From Thermotoga maritima MSB8 (lineage in GTDB: Bacteria; Thermotogota; Thermotogae; Thermotogales; Thermotogaceae), in assembly GCF_000008545.1 (NCBI RefSeq), contig NC_000853.1:1068465-1132464 (forward strand): a stretch of 64,000 nt of DNA, written 5' to 3'. Position numbers and translations under genes: made by a program. Positions 17,850-27,683 of this stretch are shown piece by piece (position 1 is the first letter of the stretch; each line of letters begins with the position of its first letter). The notes under the pieces are model-generated. The model had not been told where the DNA came from and did not search any database. It worked only from the letters and a program-made list of their open reading frames with translations.

Positions 17850-18992
17850 ATGGAAAGGATTTTTAAGGAGCTGGACGAGTTGAAGTTCGAACTTCCCTCC
17901 TGGGCGTTCAGCGATGCAGGAACAAGGTTTGCTGTCTTCCACGAAGAAGGAGCCGCCCGGAACGTTTTTGAAAGGATAGAAGACGCTGCTCTCGTTCATC
18001 GTCTCACAGGTTGTTGTCCTTCCGTTGCCCTTCACATTCCCTGGGACAAAGTGGAAAACTGGGAGGAACTGAGAGAGTTTGCTGAAGAGAAAGGCTTGAA
18101 GATAGGTGCCATCAACCCGAATCTGTTTCAGGATCCTGATTATAAGTACGGAAGCCTCACGAATCCCAGCGAAAAGATCAGAAAAAAAGCGATCGCTCAC
18201 GTAATGGAGTGCGTGGACATAGCCGAAAAAACTGGTTCAAAGGTGATCAGTCTGTGGCTCGCGGACGGAACGGACTATCCTGGTCAGGACGATTTCCGCT
18301 CCAGGAAGAAAAGGCTCGAAGAGTCCCTGAGGTACATCTACGAGAACATGCCGGCTGATATGTACCTCCTCATAGAGTACAAGTTCTTCGAGCCCGCTTT
18401 TTATCACACTGACATTCCAGACTGGGGAATGAGCTATCTCCTTTCGGAAAAATTGGGAGAACGTGCTCTTGTACTCGTCGACCTGGGGCATCATCCCCAG
18501 GGAACGAACATAGAGTACATCGTTGCAACACTTCTGTCTGAGAAGAAACTCGGTGGTTTTCACCTGAACAACAGGAAATACGCAGATGACGATCTCACGA
18601 TCGCCTCCATAAATCCGTACGAGGTGTTTTTGATCTTCAAGGAGATCGTCTTTGCGAAGAGAGATCCTGAACTCTCTGATTCTGCAAAGAAGGTGGTTCT
18701 CATGTTCGATCAGGCCCACATCACAAAACCGAAGATCCTCGCGATGATACAATCTGTTTTGATCGCCCAGGAACTTTTCACAAAGGCACTTCTCATAGAT
18801 GAAAATCGACTGAGAGAGGCTCAGAAAAACTACGACGTGGTTGAAGCAGAAGAAATTCTTCTCGATGCGTTTCGAACAGACGTAAGGCCGATTCTGAGGG
18901 AGTACAGAAGGCAGAAAGGTCTTCCGGAGGATCCGCTCAGAGTCTTTCGGGAAGAAGACTACATGGAAAAAAGAAGGAGAGAGAGACGATGA
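17850..18992 (+). CDS. rhaA: L-rhamnose isomerase
   Basis: The 380-residue protein is a xylose-isomerase-like TIM barrel of the shorter Gram-positive/Streptomyces-type rhamnose isomerase group. Visible active-site segments are SLWLADGTDYPGQDD, MYLLIEYKFFEP (metal Glu), VLVDLGHHPQGTN (metal Asp) and LGGFHLNNRKYADDD (metal His and Asp). It converts L-rhamnose to L-rhamnulose. The ATG at 17850 was preferred to an in-frame GTG at 17841 because GGGAGGAG is 8 bases before it. It is followed by rhaD with a four-base overlap. Confidence 0.92.
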   Translation: MERIFKELDELKFELPSWAFSDAGTRFAVFHEEGAARNVFERIEDAALVHRLTGCCPSVALHIPWDKVENWEELREFAEEKGLKIGAINPNLFQDPDYKYGSLTNPSEKIRKKAIAHVMECVDIAEKTGSKVISLWLADGTDYPGQDDFRSRKKRLEESLRYIYENMPADMYLLIEYKFFEPAFYHTDIPDWGMSYLLSEKLGERALVLVDLGHHPQGTNIEYIVATLLSEKKLGGFHLNNRKYADDDLTIASINPYEVFLIFKEIVFAKRDPELSDSAKKVVLMFDQAHITKPKILAMIQSVLIAQELFTKALLIDENRLREAQKNYDVVEAEEILLDAFRTDVRPILREYRRQKGLPEDPLRVFREEDYMEKRRRERR

Positions 18993-19699
18993 GAGAGACG
19001 ATAAGAGAGATTCAAAAAGTAGCTTACTGGCTTGCCATAAAGGGCCTTTCCGAGGCGAACGCAGGGAACATCTCTGTCAGACTGGATGAAAGACCAGAAG
19101 GATACGAGGTCAAGAGTGTGAACGAATACGGGTTCGATTACGACGGTCCCGAGATGTACCTTCTGATCACGGCAACGGGCTCGAGAATGAGAGAAGTCTA
19201 CGAAGACGACAGCAAGATCTGTCTTCTTCACGTCCTTCCGGGGAAACACTACGAAATTCTCCACGGAAACGGAAAACCCACCAGTGAGTTTCCCACACAC
19301 CTCATGATCCACGCAAAATTCAAGGAGATGAATCCGGAAAAGAAAGCCATCGTTCACACTCATCCTCTGAACCTGCTCACTCTGATGAACTTAGAGGAAT
19401 TCCAGGAGCTTCTTCCGAAGATGATGAAGATTCATCCGGAAGTTTTGATCTTTTTCCCACAGGGAATCTCCGTCGTCGAGTTCGAAAAGCCAGGCAGTGT
19501 GGAACTCGGCCTGAAGACGGTGGAGAAGTCAGAAGGGAAAGATGCAGTTCTCTGGGACAAGCACGGTGTTGTGGCTTTCGGAAAAGATGTCGCAGAAGCG
19601 TACGACAGGGTCGAGATCCTGGAAAAAGCGGCGGAGATCCTTTTGAGAGTGCTCAGCCTCGGAAGAAATCCCACGGGTGTTCCGGAGGGATGGCTGTGA
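18989..19699 (+). CDS. rhaD: Rhamnulose-1-phosphate aldolase (class II)
   Basis: At 236 residues this is a zinc-dependent class II aldolase of the RhaD/FucA/AraD family. It has LSEANAGNISVRL near residue 22, LITATGSRMREV near residue 60, the zinc ligands HTHP near residue 125, and the late DKHGVVAFGKDVAEAYDRVE. It splits L-rhamnulose-1-phosphate to dihydroxyacetone phosphate and L-lactaldehyde. It overlaps rhaA by four bases and rhaB by ten. Confidence 0.93.
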   Translation: MRETIREIQKVAYWLAIKGLSEANAGNISVRLDERPEGYEVKSVNEYGFDYDGPEMYLLITATGSRMREVYEDDSKICLLHVLPGKHYEILHGNGKPTSEFPTHLMIHAKFKEMNPEKKAIVHTHPLNLLTLMNLEEFQELLPKMMKIHPEVLIFFPQGISVVEFEKPGSVELGLKTVEKSEGKDAVLWDKHGVVAFGKDVAEAYDRVEILEKAAEILLRVLSLGRNPTGVPEGWL

Positions 19700-21120
19700 A
19701 GGTCCTCTCGATCGATCTTGGAGCAACGAACGGAAAGATCTACGAGGTGGAGTTGAAAGACAGGTTGACGGTGAAAGAAATAAAGAGATTCAGAACAGAA
19801 GGAACCTTTCTTCCTGGGAAGGATAGAGAACACTTCGTGTGGAATCTTCCCGGGTTCTACGAGGAGATAAAGGGTGTTCTTGAGGCCTCTGACGCACAAT
19901 CCGTTGGGGTGGATACATGGGGTGTGGATTTTGCCTTACTCGACGAAAACGGAAGACTCGTATCTCTTCCCTATCACTACAGAGATGTGAGAACGAAGGG
20001 AGTCATGAAAAAGGCCTTCGAAGTGGTTCCAAAAGATGAGATATTCCAGAGAACGGGTATACAGTTCATGGAGATAAACACGCTCTATCAGCTGTATTCC
20101 ATGGTGCTCTCGAACGATCCGTTCTTGAAGACGACAAAGCACCTTCTGATGATCCCCGACGTGTTCAACTTCTGGCTTTCTGGAGAGATGGTGAGTGAGT
20201 ACACCATCGCGAGCACTTCTCAGTGCTACAGCGTGCCGGATGGGGAATGGGCGTACGACCTTCTCGAAAAACTCTCCATTCCCACTGAGATCTTTCCAAA
20301 GGTGGTTCCGCCGGGTACCATCCTGGGAAAATGCAGAGTGAAAAAAGGTATAAACGTGATCGCCACCGCCTGTCACGACACCGCTTCCGCTGTTGTTGCT
20401 GTACCGCTTGAAGGGGAAGGAATCTACATCAGCTCTGGAACGTGGTTTCTTGTGGGAACGGAGCTGGAAAGACCACTTCTGAGCAAAGAGGCACTGGAGA
20501 GAAATTTCACGAACGAAGGTGGGTACGGGAAGATCAGGTTTCTAAAAAACGCAACGGGCATGTGGCTTCTGGAAGAGTGTAACAGAATCTGGAAGAAGGA
20601 TTATTCGGAGATCATCGAATCGGTCAGGAATGTCCCTGGTTTCCAGGCGTTTCTCGATCCCGATAGAGAAGAGTTTCTCCACCCTGGAAACATGCCGGAG
20701 AGGATCAGAAATTATCTTGAAAGAACGGGCCAGAAAATCCTGGAGAGGATCGGAGAAATCTCCCGGCTCATCTTCGAATCCCTTGCGTTCAACTGCAGAT
20801 GGATCGTGGAGCAGATCAAAGAACTCACCGGCAAAAGATACGGGAAAATCCACGTGGTGGGTGGAGCTGTGAGAAACGATCTTTTGATGAGTTTCATAGC
20901 CAGTGCGACGGGGAAGACGGTGGTGGCGGGTCCTGTGGACGCCACTCCCATCGGGAACGCACTCGTTCAGCTGATCACCCTGGGAGCGATAGCAAACATC
21001 AACGAAGCCAGAAAGATCGTGAAAGAATCCTTCGAATTGAAAACGTTCGAGCCGAAGAATCCGGAGTTGTGGAGCGAAAAGTACGAAGAATGGAGAAGGT
21101 ACAAGGGGATGAGAGTGTGA
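19690..21120 (+). CDS. rhaB: Rhamnulokinase (FGGY family)
   Basis: A 476-residue sugar kinase with the N-terminal ATP loop SIDLGATNGKIYEVE, VGVDTWGVDFALLDENG near residue 78, CHDTASAVVAVP near residue 228, and the C-terminal VVGGAVRNDLLMSFIASATG. These are standard for RhaB in the FGGY superfamily. It phosphorylates L-rhamnulose before the aldolase step. The order isomerase, aldolase, kinase with overlaps gives coupled translation. Confidence 0.94.
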   Translation: MAVKVLSIDLGATNGKIYEVELKDRLTVKEIKRFRTEGTFLPGKDREHFVWNLPGFYEEIKGVLEASDAQSVGVDTWGVDFALLDENGRLVSLPYHYRDVRTKGVMKKAFEVVPKDEIFQRTGIQFMEINTLYQLYSMVLSNDPFLKTTKHLLMIPDVFNFWLSGEMVSEYTIASTSQCYSVPDGEWAYDLLEKLSIPTEIFPKVVPPGTILGKCRVKKGINVIATACHDTASAVVAVPLEGEGIYISSGTWFLVGTELERPLLSKEALERNFTNEGGYGKIRFLKNATGMWLLEECNRIWKKDYSEIIESVRNVPGFQAFLDPDREEFLHPGNMPERIRNYLERTGQKILERIGEISRLIFESLAFNCRWIVEQIKELTGKRYGKIHVVGGAVRNDLLMSFIASATGKTVVAGPVDATPIGNALVQLITLGAIANINEARKIVKESFELKTFEPKNPELWSEKYEEWRRYKGMRV

Positions 21121-24077
21121 ACCTGAAGGATCTGGAAAACCCTGGAGTGTGGTACAGACCCGCTCCCTTCTGGAGCTGGAACGATAAGTTGTGCGAGGAG
21201 GAACTTCTAAGGCAGATAGACGAAATGTATGAGAAGGGCTACGGAGGCTTCTTCATGCACTCGAGAGTGGGGCTTGTAACGGAATACCTCTCTGAGGAGT
21301 GGATGAGACTCGTAAGAAGCTGTGCAGAACACGCCAGAAAACTCGGGATGCTCGCCTGGCTCTACGATGAGGACAAATGGCCTTCCGGATTCGCTGGAGG
21401 AATCGTGCCACTCGAAAAACCGGAACACAGGCACAAATACCTCACACTCTTGAAAAAGGATCAGATCAAACCAGAAGATGAGATCCTGAAAAAGATAGAA
21501 AGAGACGGCGAAGAATTCTACGTGGTAAAACGCGTTATGAAGCTTGGTGATCCGTGGTTCAACGGAACCTGCTACGTCGATCTGCTCTCAAGAGAGACCA
21601 CAGAGGCGTTTCTCAGATCGACACACGAGAGATACAAAAAATCGTGCGGTGATCTTTTCAGAGTCTCCATCCCCGGGATCTTCACCGATGAACCCACCTA
21701 TCTGAGAGTGCATCACCCTAAAGAAACCACACTCCCCTGGACAGAACGATTTCCAGAGGAGTTTTTGAGGCGAAAGGGATACGACATCAGAGACCACTTA
21801 GAAGAACTCTTCTTCAACGTGAAGGACTACATGAAGGTGAGATACGATTTCTTCGATGTTGCGACGAGTCTGTTCATCGAAAACTTCACGATCCCGTACG
21901 CGAAGTGGTGTGAAGAAAACGGCATCTTCATGACGGGACACTACATGGCAGAAGATACACTCAGAGGACAGGTGGAGTGGATAGGTGCCGCGATGCCACA
22001 CTACGAATACATGCAGATACCGGGAATAGACAAACTCGCCAGACACCTGGAACAGGTGGTCACGATAAAGCAGGTTTCATCGGCGGCAGAGCAGTTAGGG
22101 AAGAAATGGGTGCTCTGCGAAACGTTCGGTACAACGGGTCAGCACGTGAGTTTTCTGCACAGAAAATGGATAGCGGACTGGCAGGCGGTTCTCGGTGTCA
22201 CGTACATAAACCCGCATCTCAGTCTTTACTCGATGAGAGGAGAGAGAAAGAGGGACTACCCACCGAATCTCTTCTATCAACAGCCTTGGTGGAAGAACGA
22301 AAGATTCCTGTCGGATTACTTTGCAAGACTGAACCACATCGTCACACAGGGAAAGAGAGAGGTCAAAGTGCTCATGATACATCCCATCTCCTCAGCGTGG
22401 TGTGTGTATTCTAAGTTCGATGACGAGATCGATAAGCTCAACGAGCTCTTCGATACGATCACAAAGGAACTCGTTGCGAACAAGATAGACTTCCACTTCG
22501 GCGACGAGATGATCCTCTCAAAACATGGAAGAGTGAAAGAGGCAAAACTGAGAGTAGGAGAGTACGAATACGAAGTCGTGGTGCTGCCACCGCTCCTGAA
22601 TCTGAAAAGTTCTACTGTGGAACTTTTGAACTCACTGGCAGAAAACGGTGGTAAGGTCTTTGTTTTGAAGGATTTCAGGTACGGCAGGTTCTTCCCGGAA
22701 AGAGTGGAAGGAAAGAAGGGAAGAATCGAATTCCTCAAAAAGGCTCGTGTTTTTGAAACGCTCGAAGATCTCATCGAAGAACTCAAACCCTTCTTTTCTG
22801 TGGATGTTCTGGATACGAAAACGAAAGAGAATGCAAAAGCGGTGATCGCGCAGAAGAGAGTGCTGGAAGACGGATCTTATCTTCTCTTTCTTGCGAACAC
22901 GGACATCGACCGGGAAGTGCACTGCCATCTGGAACTGAAGGAAAAGAGAAAACACACGTACGCGATAGACCTGTTCAATTTCAAATTGGTGGAGCTGAAG
23001 GAAAACGAGTTTGTCATGTTCCCAGCGTCGAGTGTTTGTATCTGGGTAACGGACGAGGAGGTTCCTGCAGAGGATGAGAAAGTGGTTTCAACAGGAGTTC
23101 TTCTGGAGAAAGAATTCGATTTCGAGACGGCACTGAACGACTTTGAAGTGAAGATGAACTCTTTCAACGTTCTTCCAGTGGACAGGGTGGAGTATTTTGA
23201 AGCGGGTGGAAGGGTTTTCAGGAACGAGTTCGTCTCGAAGATCTGGTACGAGTTCTACAGATTACCGGATGGTACACCGTTCAGGGTGGAGTACTCTTTC
23301 GAGGTCAGGAAAAAGCCTCAAAAACTCTTTCTCGTCGTTGAGTGCGCGGAAAATCTTGACAGAATCACGGTGAACGGTCGAGAGGTGAGGTACGAAAGAA
23401 AAAGCTGCATTTTCAACGAGGAACAGAATTTCCTGGATGTGAACTTTGGAAAGATGGAGATCACAGATCTCGTCAGAGAAGGAAAGAACACGGTTGTTCT
23501 GGAGGGAAGAAAAGAAAACAACATCACAGGCCCGGGGTGTCACACGAGGGTGAAAGATCCAGAGAATCACAGGCCAACAGAGGTGGAGACGATATATCTT
23601 GTGGGAGATTTTTCACTTGTGAACGTGGACGAGACGAGGTACGTGATCGATGCACCCAAGATACCGGATCACAGGGACATCACACGGGATGGGTACCCGT
23701 TCTATGTGGGATCCTTCACGCTCAAAAAGATATTTGAGTGTAAAAAAGACCCGGGGAAAAGATACTTCCTCAAGCTGAACGGTGTGGAGGCGGCCTCGGT
23801 CGAGGTGATCCTGAACGGGAAGTTCCTGGGCGTTCTTTTCTGGAGACCTTTCATGATAGATATTACAGATGCTCTGAGAAACGGAAAAAACGAACTCCAA
23901 CTCGTCCTCACAAACACACTGTTCAACCTCATAGAGGCGAACCACAAGGCAGACGTTCTCGAGGAGACCTTCAGAAGACCGAAGAGCTTCATAGATTTCG
24001 AGCACCACACGGACAGATACATCCTGCTGCCCTTCGGCCTGGAAAACGTCGCCGTTCTCAGCTCTTCTTCACGATGA
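21117..24077 (+). CDS. Large GH106-like alpha-L-rhamnosidase
   Basis: The protein is 986 residues. It begins PGVWYRPAPFWSWNDKL, then YGGFFMHSRVGL, LAWLYDEDKWPSGFAGG and, further on, FRVSIPGIFTDEPTYLR and MTGHYMAEDTL. These fit the N-terminal barrel of GH106-type alpha-L-rhamnosidases. Beta-rich domains follow; the last (about 790-970, with NGREVRYE and VILNGKFLG) resembles a galactose-binding module. No signal peptide, so it trims imported oligosaccharides to free L-rhamnose. The frame is open 318 bases further upstream inside rhaB, but GTG 21117 is preceded by AAGGGG and overlaps the rhaB stop. Family call is good, exact linkage unknown. Confidence 0.82.
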   Translation: MNLKDLENPGVWYRPAPFWSWNDKLCEEELLRQIDEMYEKGYGGFFMHSRVGLVTEYLSEEWMRLVRSCAEHARKLGMLAWLYDEDKWPSGFAGGIVPLEKPEHRHKYLTLLKKDQIKPEDEILKKIERDGEEFYVVKRVMKLGDPWFNGTCYVDLLSRETTEAFLRSTHERYKKSCGDLFRVSIPGIFTDEPTYLRVHHPKETTLPWTERFPEEFLRRKGYDIRDHLEELFFNVKDYMKVRYDFFDVATSLFIENFTIPYAKWCEENGIFMTGHYMAEDTLRGQVEWIGAAMPHYEYMQIPGIDKLARHLEQVVTIKQVSSAAEQLGKKWVLCETFGTTGQHVSFLHRKWIADWQAVLGVTYINPHLSLYSMRGERKRDYPPNLFYQQPWWKNERFLSDYFARLNHIVTQGKREVKVLMIHPISSAWCVYSKFDDEIDKLNELFDTITKELVANKIDFHFGDEMILSKHGRVKEAKLRVGEYEYEVVVLPPLLNLKSSTVELLNSLAENGGKVFVLKDFRYGRFFPERVEGKKGRIEFLKKARVFETLEDLIEELKPFFSVDVLDTKTKENAKAVIAQKRVLEDGSYLLFLANTDIDREVHCHLELKEKRKHTYAIDLFNFKLVELKENEFVMFPASSVCIWVTDEEVPAEDEKVVSTGVLLEKEFDFETALNDFEVKMNSFNVLPVDRVEYFEAGGRVFRNEFVSKIWYEFYRLPDGTPFRVEYSFEVRKKPQKLFLVVECAENLDRITVNGREVRYERKSCIFNEEQNFLDVNFGKMEITDLVREGKNTVVLEGRKENNITGPGCHTRVKDPENHRPTEVETIYLVGDFSLVNVDETRYVIDAPKIPDHRDITRDGYPFYVGSFTLKKIFECKKDPGKRYFLKLNGVEAASVEVILNGKFLGVLFWRPFMIDITDALRNGKNELQLVLTNTLFNLIEANHKADVLEETFRRPKSFIDFEHHTDRYILLPFGLENVAVLSSSSR

Positions 24078-24148
24078 ACTTCGGTTTTCTTCTGAACTTG
24101 AATATCTTTCTCAGAAAGAGCAGAAGGGGACACCTGAAGGCCATAGTC

Positions 24149-25060
24149 TCACTCCTTTCTGGCATCGACCACCTGAAAGGTGCGAAGTTTGTTGTTCTTC
24201 GATTCTCTCCACTCGATCTCGATGGGGAAGGCGAACTCCGGTTGAAGCCTTCCCTCCTTTATCCACTTTCTTGACTCTTCGTTCCTGTAGATCGCGGGAC
24301 TGGCCAGAACCACGAGTTTCATAGGGCCATCGACCACGATGACCCCGTCTATCGTCTCTTCTGCGGAGAGCTTTTCGACGATCTCGTTCATCACCTTTTC
24401 TGGTGGAAGAGGTTTCACATTCACGAGGGCGATGTTTCTTGAAAGCGGCCCGATGATCTTCACGTTGGCGAGTTCCGGCTTGAAGCCATGTTCTTCGAGA
24501 ACTCTGAGAAGGATCTCGTTTGCAGTAGAAACAGCTTTTCCGTGGTAATCCGGGTTTATGAGCATCTTCAGAAGGTGTTTCAGTTTGCATCCTTCTCTTC
24601 CCGCAGACTCACCGATCTTCTTCACTTCCAGTCCGAGGAACTTCAGCATCTCGTTTATCTCTTCTTTACCGACCCTGCAGAGTGGTGAGTAGACACCGTC
24701 GAAGACCTTCAGGCCCGTTTTTCCCCAGCTGTCGGAGGCGTTTGCACCGCTCGCAACGAGGTGACCCTGAGCGTATCTTTTCACCAAAACGGTCTTCACG
24801 TCGCGGGTGCAGGCGTTGCAGGATGGACCGTGTTTCCAAACCTTCTCCTGCATCCTGTTGGAAGGAATGAAAGTGTGTTTCAAGCCGTGTTTTTCTGCGA
24901 AGTTTCGAACAATCTCTCTCGATCTCTCGTAGGTGTAAGGGCTCCAGTCCACGGTGACGAGCTCCACCCTTTCTTCTCCGAGGGCCATCTTCGCCAGGAT
25001 TGCCACCAGCGAACTGTCCTTTCCCCCGGAGAAGGCAACGTAGAGCTTTCCGTCTTTCAC
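24149..25060 (-). CDS. PP-loop ATPase (tRNA thiolation / ATP pyrophosphatase family)
   Basis: The PP-loop SGGKDSS occurs 11 residues into the protein as listed. It is followed by ELVTVDWSPYTYERS, the cysteine pair PSCNACTRD and LVASGANASDSWGKT. These mark an adenylating enzyme of the TtcA/TilS/PP-loop superfamily, often acting in tRNA sulfur chemistry. The C-terminal 100 residues form a separate domain. The listed GTG start leaves almost no N-terminal helix before the PP-loop. An ATT codon at 25109-25111 with GGGGGTG seven bases upstream would add 17 residues (IRVEDLVKEIVEDIRET); see findings. It is the last gene of the metG operon. 24078-24148 after it holds only a weak CTTCTG/CAGAAG repeat. 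Confidence 0.78.
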   Translation of the reverse strand: MKDGKLYVAFSGGKDSSLVAILAKMALGEERVELVTVDWSPYTYERSREIVRNFAEKHGLKHTFIPSNRMQEKVWKHGPSCNACTRDVKTVLVKRYAQGHLVASGANASDSWGKTGLKVFDGVYSPLCRVGKEEINEMLKFLGLEVKKIGESAGREGCKLKHLLKMLINPDYHGKAVSTANEILLRVLEEHGFKPELANVKIIGPLSRNIALVNVKPLPPEKVMNEIVEKLSAEETIDGVIVVDGPMKLVVLASPAIYRNEESRKWIKEGRLQPEFAFPIEIEWRESKNNKLRTFQVVDARKE

Positions 25061-25089
25061 GGTTTCTCTTATGTCCTCGACGATCTCTT

Positions 25090-25563
25090 TTACAAGGTCT
25101 TCAACTCGAATCGTACTTCACCCCCGTCCAGTTCAAGGACGGCGTAAGAGCCTTCAGCGAGGCTTCCCGGGTTCAGAAATCTCACACCCGCTTTCACCGT
25201 GTCCTCCGGTTCGTGGGTGTGTCCGAAGAGTATCACCTGAGGTTTTTCGTTGAAGACCTTCAAAAGACGGTCTTTCAGATCCCACGGGGCACCCCACCCG
25301 TGACACATTCCTATGGTGACACCCTCTACAAGCAGGACTTTCGAGAACGGAAGGTGTTCTTTCACGTCTGGATAATCCATGTTTCCGTGAACTCCGTAGA
25401 ATTCCTTAGAAAATTTCTCAAGAAGGATCACCGTGTCCAGATCCACATAGTCTCCAAGGCCTATCACGCCATCGTACTCTTTCAAAGAGTTCAGTATCTC
25501 ATCCGGAAGACTGGCCATGCGCACGGGAACGTGTGAGTCGGAGATCAAAAGGAACCTCTTCAC
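25090..25563 (-). CDS. YfcE/MJ0936-type metallophosphoesterase
   Basis: A 157-residue calcineurin-like phosphodiesterase. Metal-binding motifs appear in order: ISDSHVP, IGLGDYVD, GVHGNMD, GMCHGWG and LFGHTHEP. Such small enzymes hydrolyse phosphodiesters, in some relatives cyclic nucleotides; the natural substrate is unknown. GTG start; four-base gap after panC. A second, longer YfcE-type gene lies at 49683-50246. Confidence 0.9.
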   Translation of the reverse strand: MKRFLLISDSHVPVRMASLPDEILNSLKEYDGVIGLGDYVDLDTVILLEKFSKEFYGVHGNMDYPDVKEHLPFSKVLLVEGVTIGMCHGWGAPWDLKDRLLKVFNEKPQVILFGHTHEPEDTVKAGVRFLNPGSLAEGSYAVLELDGGEVRFELKTL

Positions 25564-25567
25564 GTTC

Positions 25568-26410
25568 TCACCCCAGGATCGTGTTATCTATGAGTCTTGC
25601 ATTTCCAACCCAGGCAGCCACCGCGACGATCACCTTTCGATCGATCTTCTCAACCGGCTCCAGAGTCTCCTCGTCCACGATCTCCACGTAGTCTATCTTC
25701 ACCTTATCGAACCTGGAAAGGTGTTTTATCATCTCTTCTTTTATCTTTTCTGCGTCTCTTTCACCGTTCAGATAGAGATTCTCCGCTATTTTCAGAGACT
25801 GATAGAGCGAAAGCGCCTGCTGCCTTTCTTCGGGCGACAGATAAACGTTTCTTGAGCTCATCGCGAGGCCATCCGGTTCTCTCACGATGGGACACTCGAT
25901 CATTTCCACGTCCATGTTCAGATCTCTCACCATCCTCCTCAGAACCCTGAACTGCTGTGCATCTTTTTGACCGAAGTACGCCCTGTGAGGTTTCACGATG
26001 TTGAAGAGCTTCGTGACCACGGTGCACACTCCACGGAAATGACCAGGACGGGATCTACCACACAGGTGTTTTGAAAGTTTCGTTTCTTCAACGTAGGTGG
26101 AAAAATCGGGAGGATACATCTCCTCGACTGATGGGTGGAAGATGCAATCCACGTTTTCTTTTTCGAGGAGCTTTCTGTCTCTTTCGAAATCCCTCGGGTA
26201 CCTCTCGTAGTCTTCGTTGGGACCGAACTGGGTGGGGTTCACGAAGATACTCACCACGACCACGTCGTTCTCTGCCCTTGCTCTTCTCACGAGTGAAAGA
26301 TGACCTTCGTGAAGATATCCCATTGTGGGAACGAAACCGATTGTTTTCTTCTTTTCCCTCATTTCTTCGGAGAATTTCTTCATCTCTTCGATAGTCTCTA
26401 TGATTCTCAT
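25568..26410 (-). CDS. panC: Pantothenate synthetase
   Basis: The 280-residue protein carries the HIGH-like [16 protein letters not shown] near residue 28, [13 protein letters not shown] near residue 60, and [15 protein letters not shown] in the middle. It ends with [13 protein letters not shown]. It condenses pantoate with beta-alanine using ATP, the last step of pantothenate synthesis. The ATG at 26410 overlaps the DUF501 stop by four bases, so the 42 upstream open codons are not used. No panB or panD is in the window. Confidence 0.94.
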
Positions 26411-26919
26411 TCTCTCGCCTCCCCCGCTCTGCAAAGCTTCTCTTCGCAGAACTTTCTCTCCACAAGATCCCACACCATCTCCCCTACGGGGTTTTTCACT
26501 CCGGCCAGATAGTCTGCAAGATGAAGGTGGAGACATTTCAGTTTGGTGAAGTCTCTGATACCACCGGTTCCAACCTTTGAAAGAATCTCCCGGAAGGGGT
26601 GATCTTCTGGCAAGAGTTCTGCCCTTTTTTTTATGATCTCAACGTGAGCTTTCTTCATCTTTTCTCGAAGCTTGCCTTCTCTTTCCAGTTTTTCCTCGAA
26701 CTCTTTTACATATCCCTGTGATTCGAGTTTTGAGACTTCCTTTCTCAGATGAGGGCAGGTGAGCCAGTAAAGTGTAGGAAAAGGCTTTCCGTCTTTGATG
26801 GGAAAGCTTTCTATAACGACGGGGTATCCATAGGGACATCGAAAGACAACGCGTCTCATGTTCGTGATCTTTCTACCAAGTTGCCATCCTACGATCTTTT
26901 CATCACGAGGGTCACCCAT
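26407..26919 (-). CDS. DUF501 family protein
   Basis: The protein has 170 residues from the chosen ATG; an in-frame start 11 codons earlier is possible. DUF501 hallmarks include [37 protein letters not shown], and [25 protein letters not shown] near the C terminus. Conserved cysteines and histidines (C..., CPH, KCLHLH, C) suggest a metal site, but no activity is known. It overlaps prmA upstream by 31 bases and panC downstream by 4, within the metG operon. Confidence 0.82.
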
Positions 26920-27683
26920 TCTCTCTCCTGCTTTCTCTCCAGAACGTTCCATCCGTGTTCACTGGCCTTTCTTTTCACCATGTCTTCTTTCCTGTCAACG
27001 ATCCCTGAGAGTATGAGCATGGAATCTCTGTGTGTGACACGATTCACATCTTCGAGTAGCTTCACGTGAATCTCAGCCAAAATGTTGGAGACCACAATAT
27101 CGAAAGTACCCTCCACCTCTGAGAGAAGATCCGACCATTTCACCAGCACGTCGACATCGTTCTTTCGAACGTTCTCTTCAGCCACCTCGACGGCCTGCTC
27201 ATCTACATCGACCGCTACCACCCGAGATGCACCGAGTTTTTTGGCAGCGATGGCGAGTATTCCCGTTCCACATCCAACGTCGAGCACAGTGTTTCCTTCC
27301 TTCAGATACTTTTTCAAGAAGAAGACGCTCATTCTCGTGGTGGGATGGAGCCCTGTGCCAAATGCCACACCGGGAGACAGTTTTATCACGATCGCATCTC
27401 TTCTGTTTATCTTTTCAGTTGGATCTATGAATATTCCTTCGACGATTTCAAAGGGTTCGAGCTCAACTATCCAGTCTTTGGGAGTGGTGATCTTCTCGTC
27501 AACAATCTCCCAATCTTTCAAAAAATCGGGAAGGGGTTCGCCCTCCCTAAGGTAGATCTTCAACACCTTCTTTCCCTTTTTGTCCTCTTCTATCGCAAAA
27601 TTGAAGAAACCCTCTTCGTAAAATTTCTCTACGAGTTCTTCCTCTTCGATTTTCAAAGGAAGTATCAGCTCTTTAAACCTCAT
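26889..27683 (-). CDS. prmA: Ribosomal protein L11 methyltransferase
   Basis: The 264-residue enzyme has a short N-terminal recognition domain, then the Rossmann methyltransferase core: [19 protein letters not shown], the SAM loop [29 protein letters not shown], and the catalytic-type [11 protein letters not shown]. It trimethylates ribosomal protein L11. The ATG at 27683 lies inside the end of rpiB. An upstream in-frame start would overlap rpiB more and was not chosen. Confidence 0.92.
   Translation of the reverse strand: MRFKELILPLKIEEEELVEKFYEEGFFNFAIEEDKKGKKVLKIYLREGEPLPDFLKDWEIVDEKITTPKDWIVELEPFEIVEGIFIDPTEKINRRDAIVIKLSPGVAFGTGLHPTTRMSVFFLKKYLKEGNTVLDVGCGTGILAIAAKKLGASRVVAVDVDEQAVEVAEENVRKNDVDVLVKWSDLLSEVEGTFDIVVSNILAEIHVKLLEDVNRVTHRDSMLILSGIVDRKEDMVKRKASEHGWNVLERKQEREWVTLVMKRS

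Noticed and set aside
20799-21116. Upstream extension of the rhamnosidase frame within rhaB
   Set aside because: It overlaps rhaB out of frame; GTG 21117 has a good binding site and fits the family's start.
24078-24148. CTTCTG/CAGAAG repeat after the rhamnosidase gene as a terminator
   Set aside because: Weak stem and no T-run on either strand.
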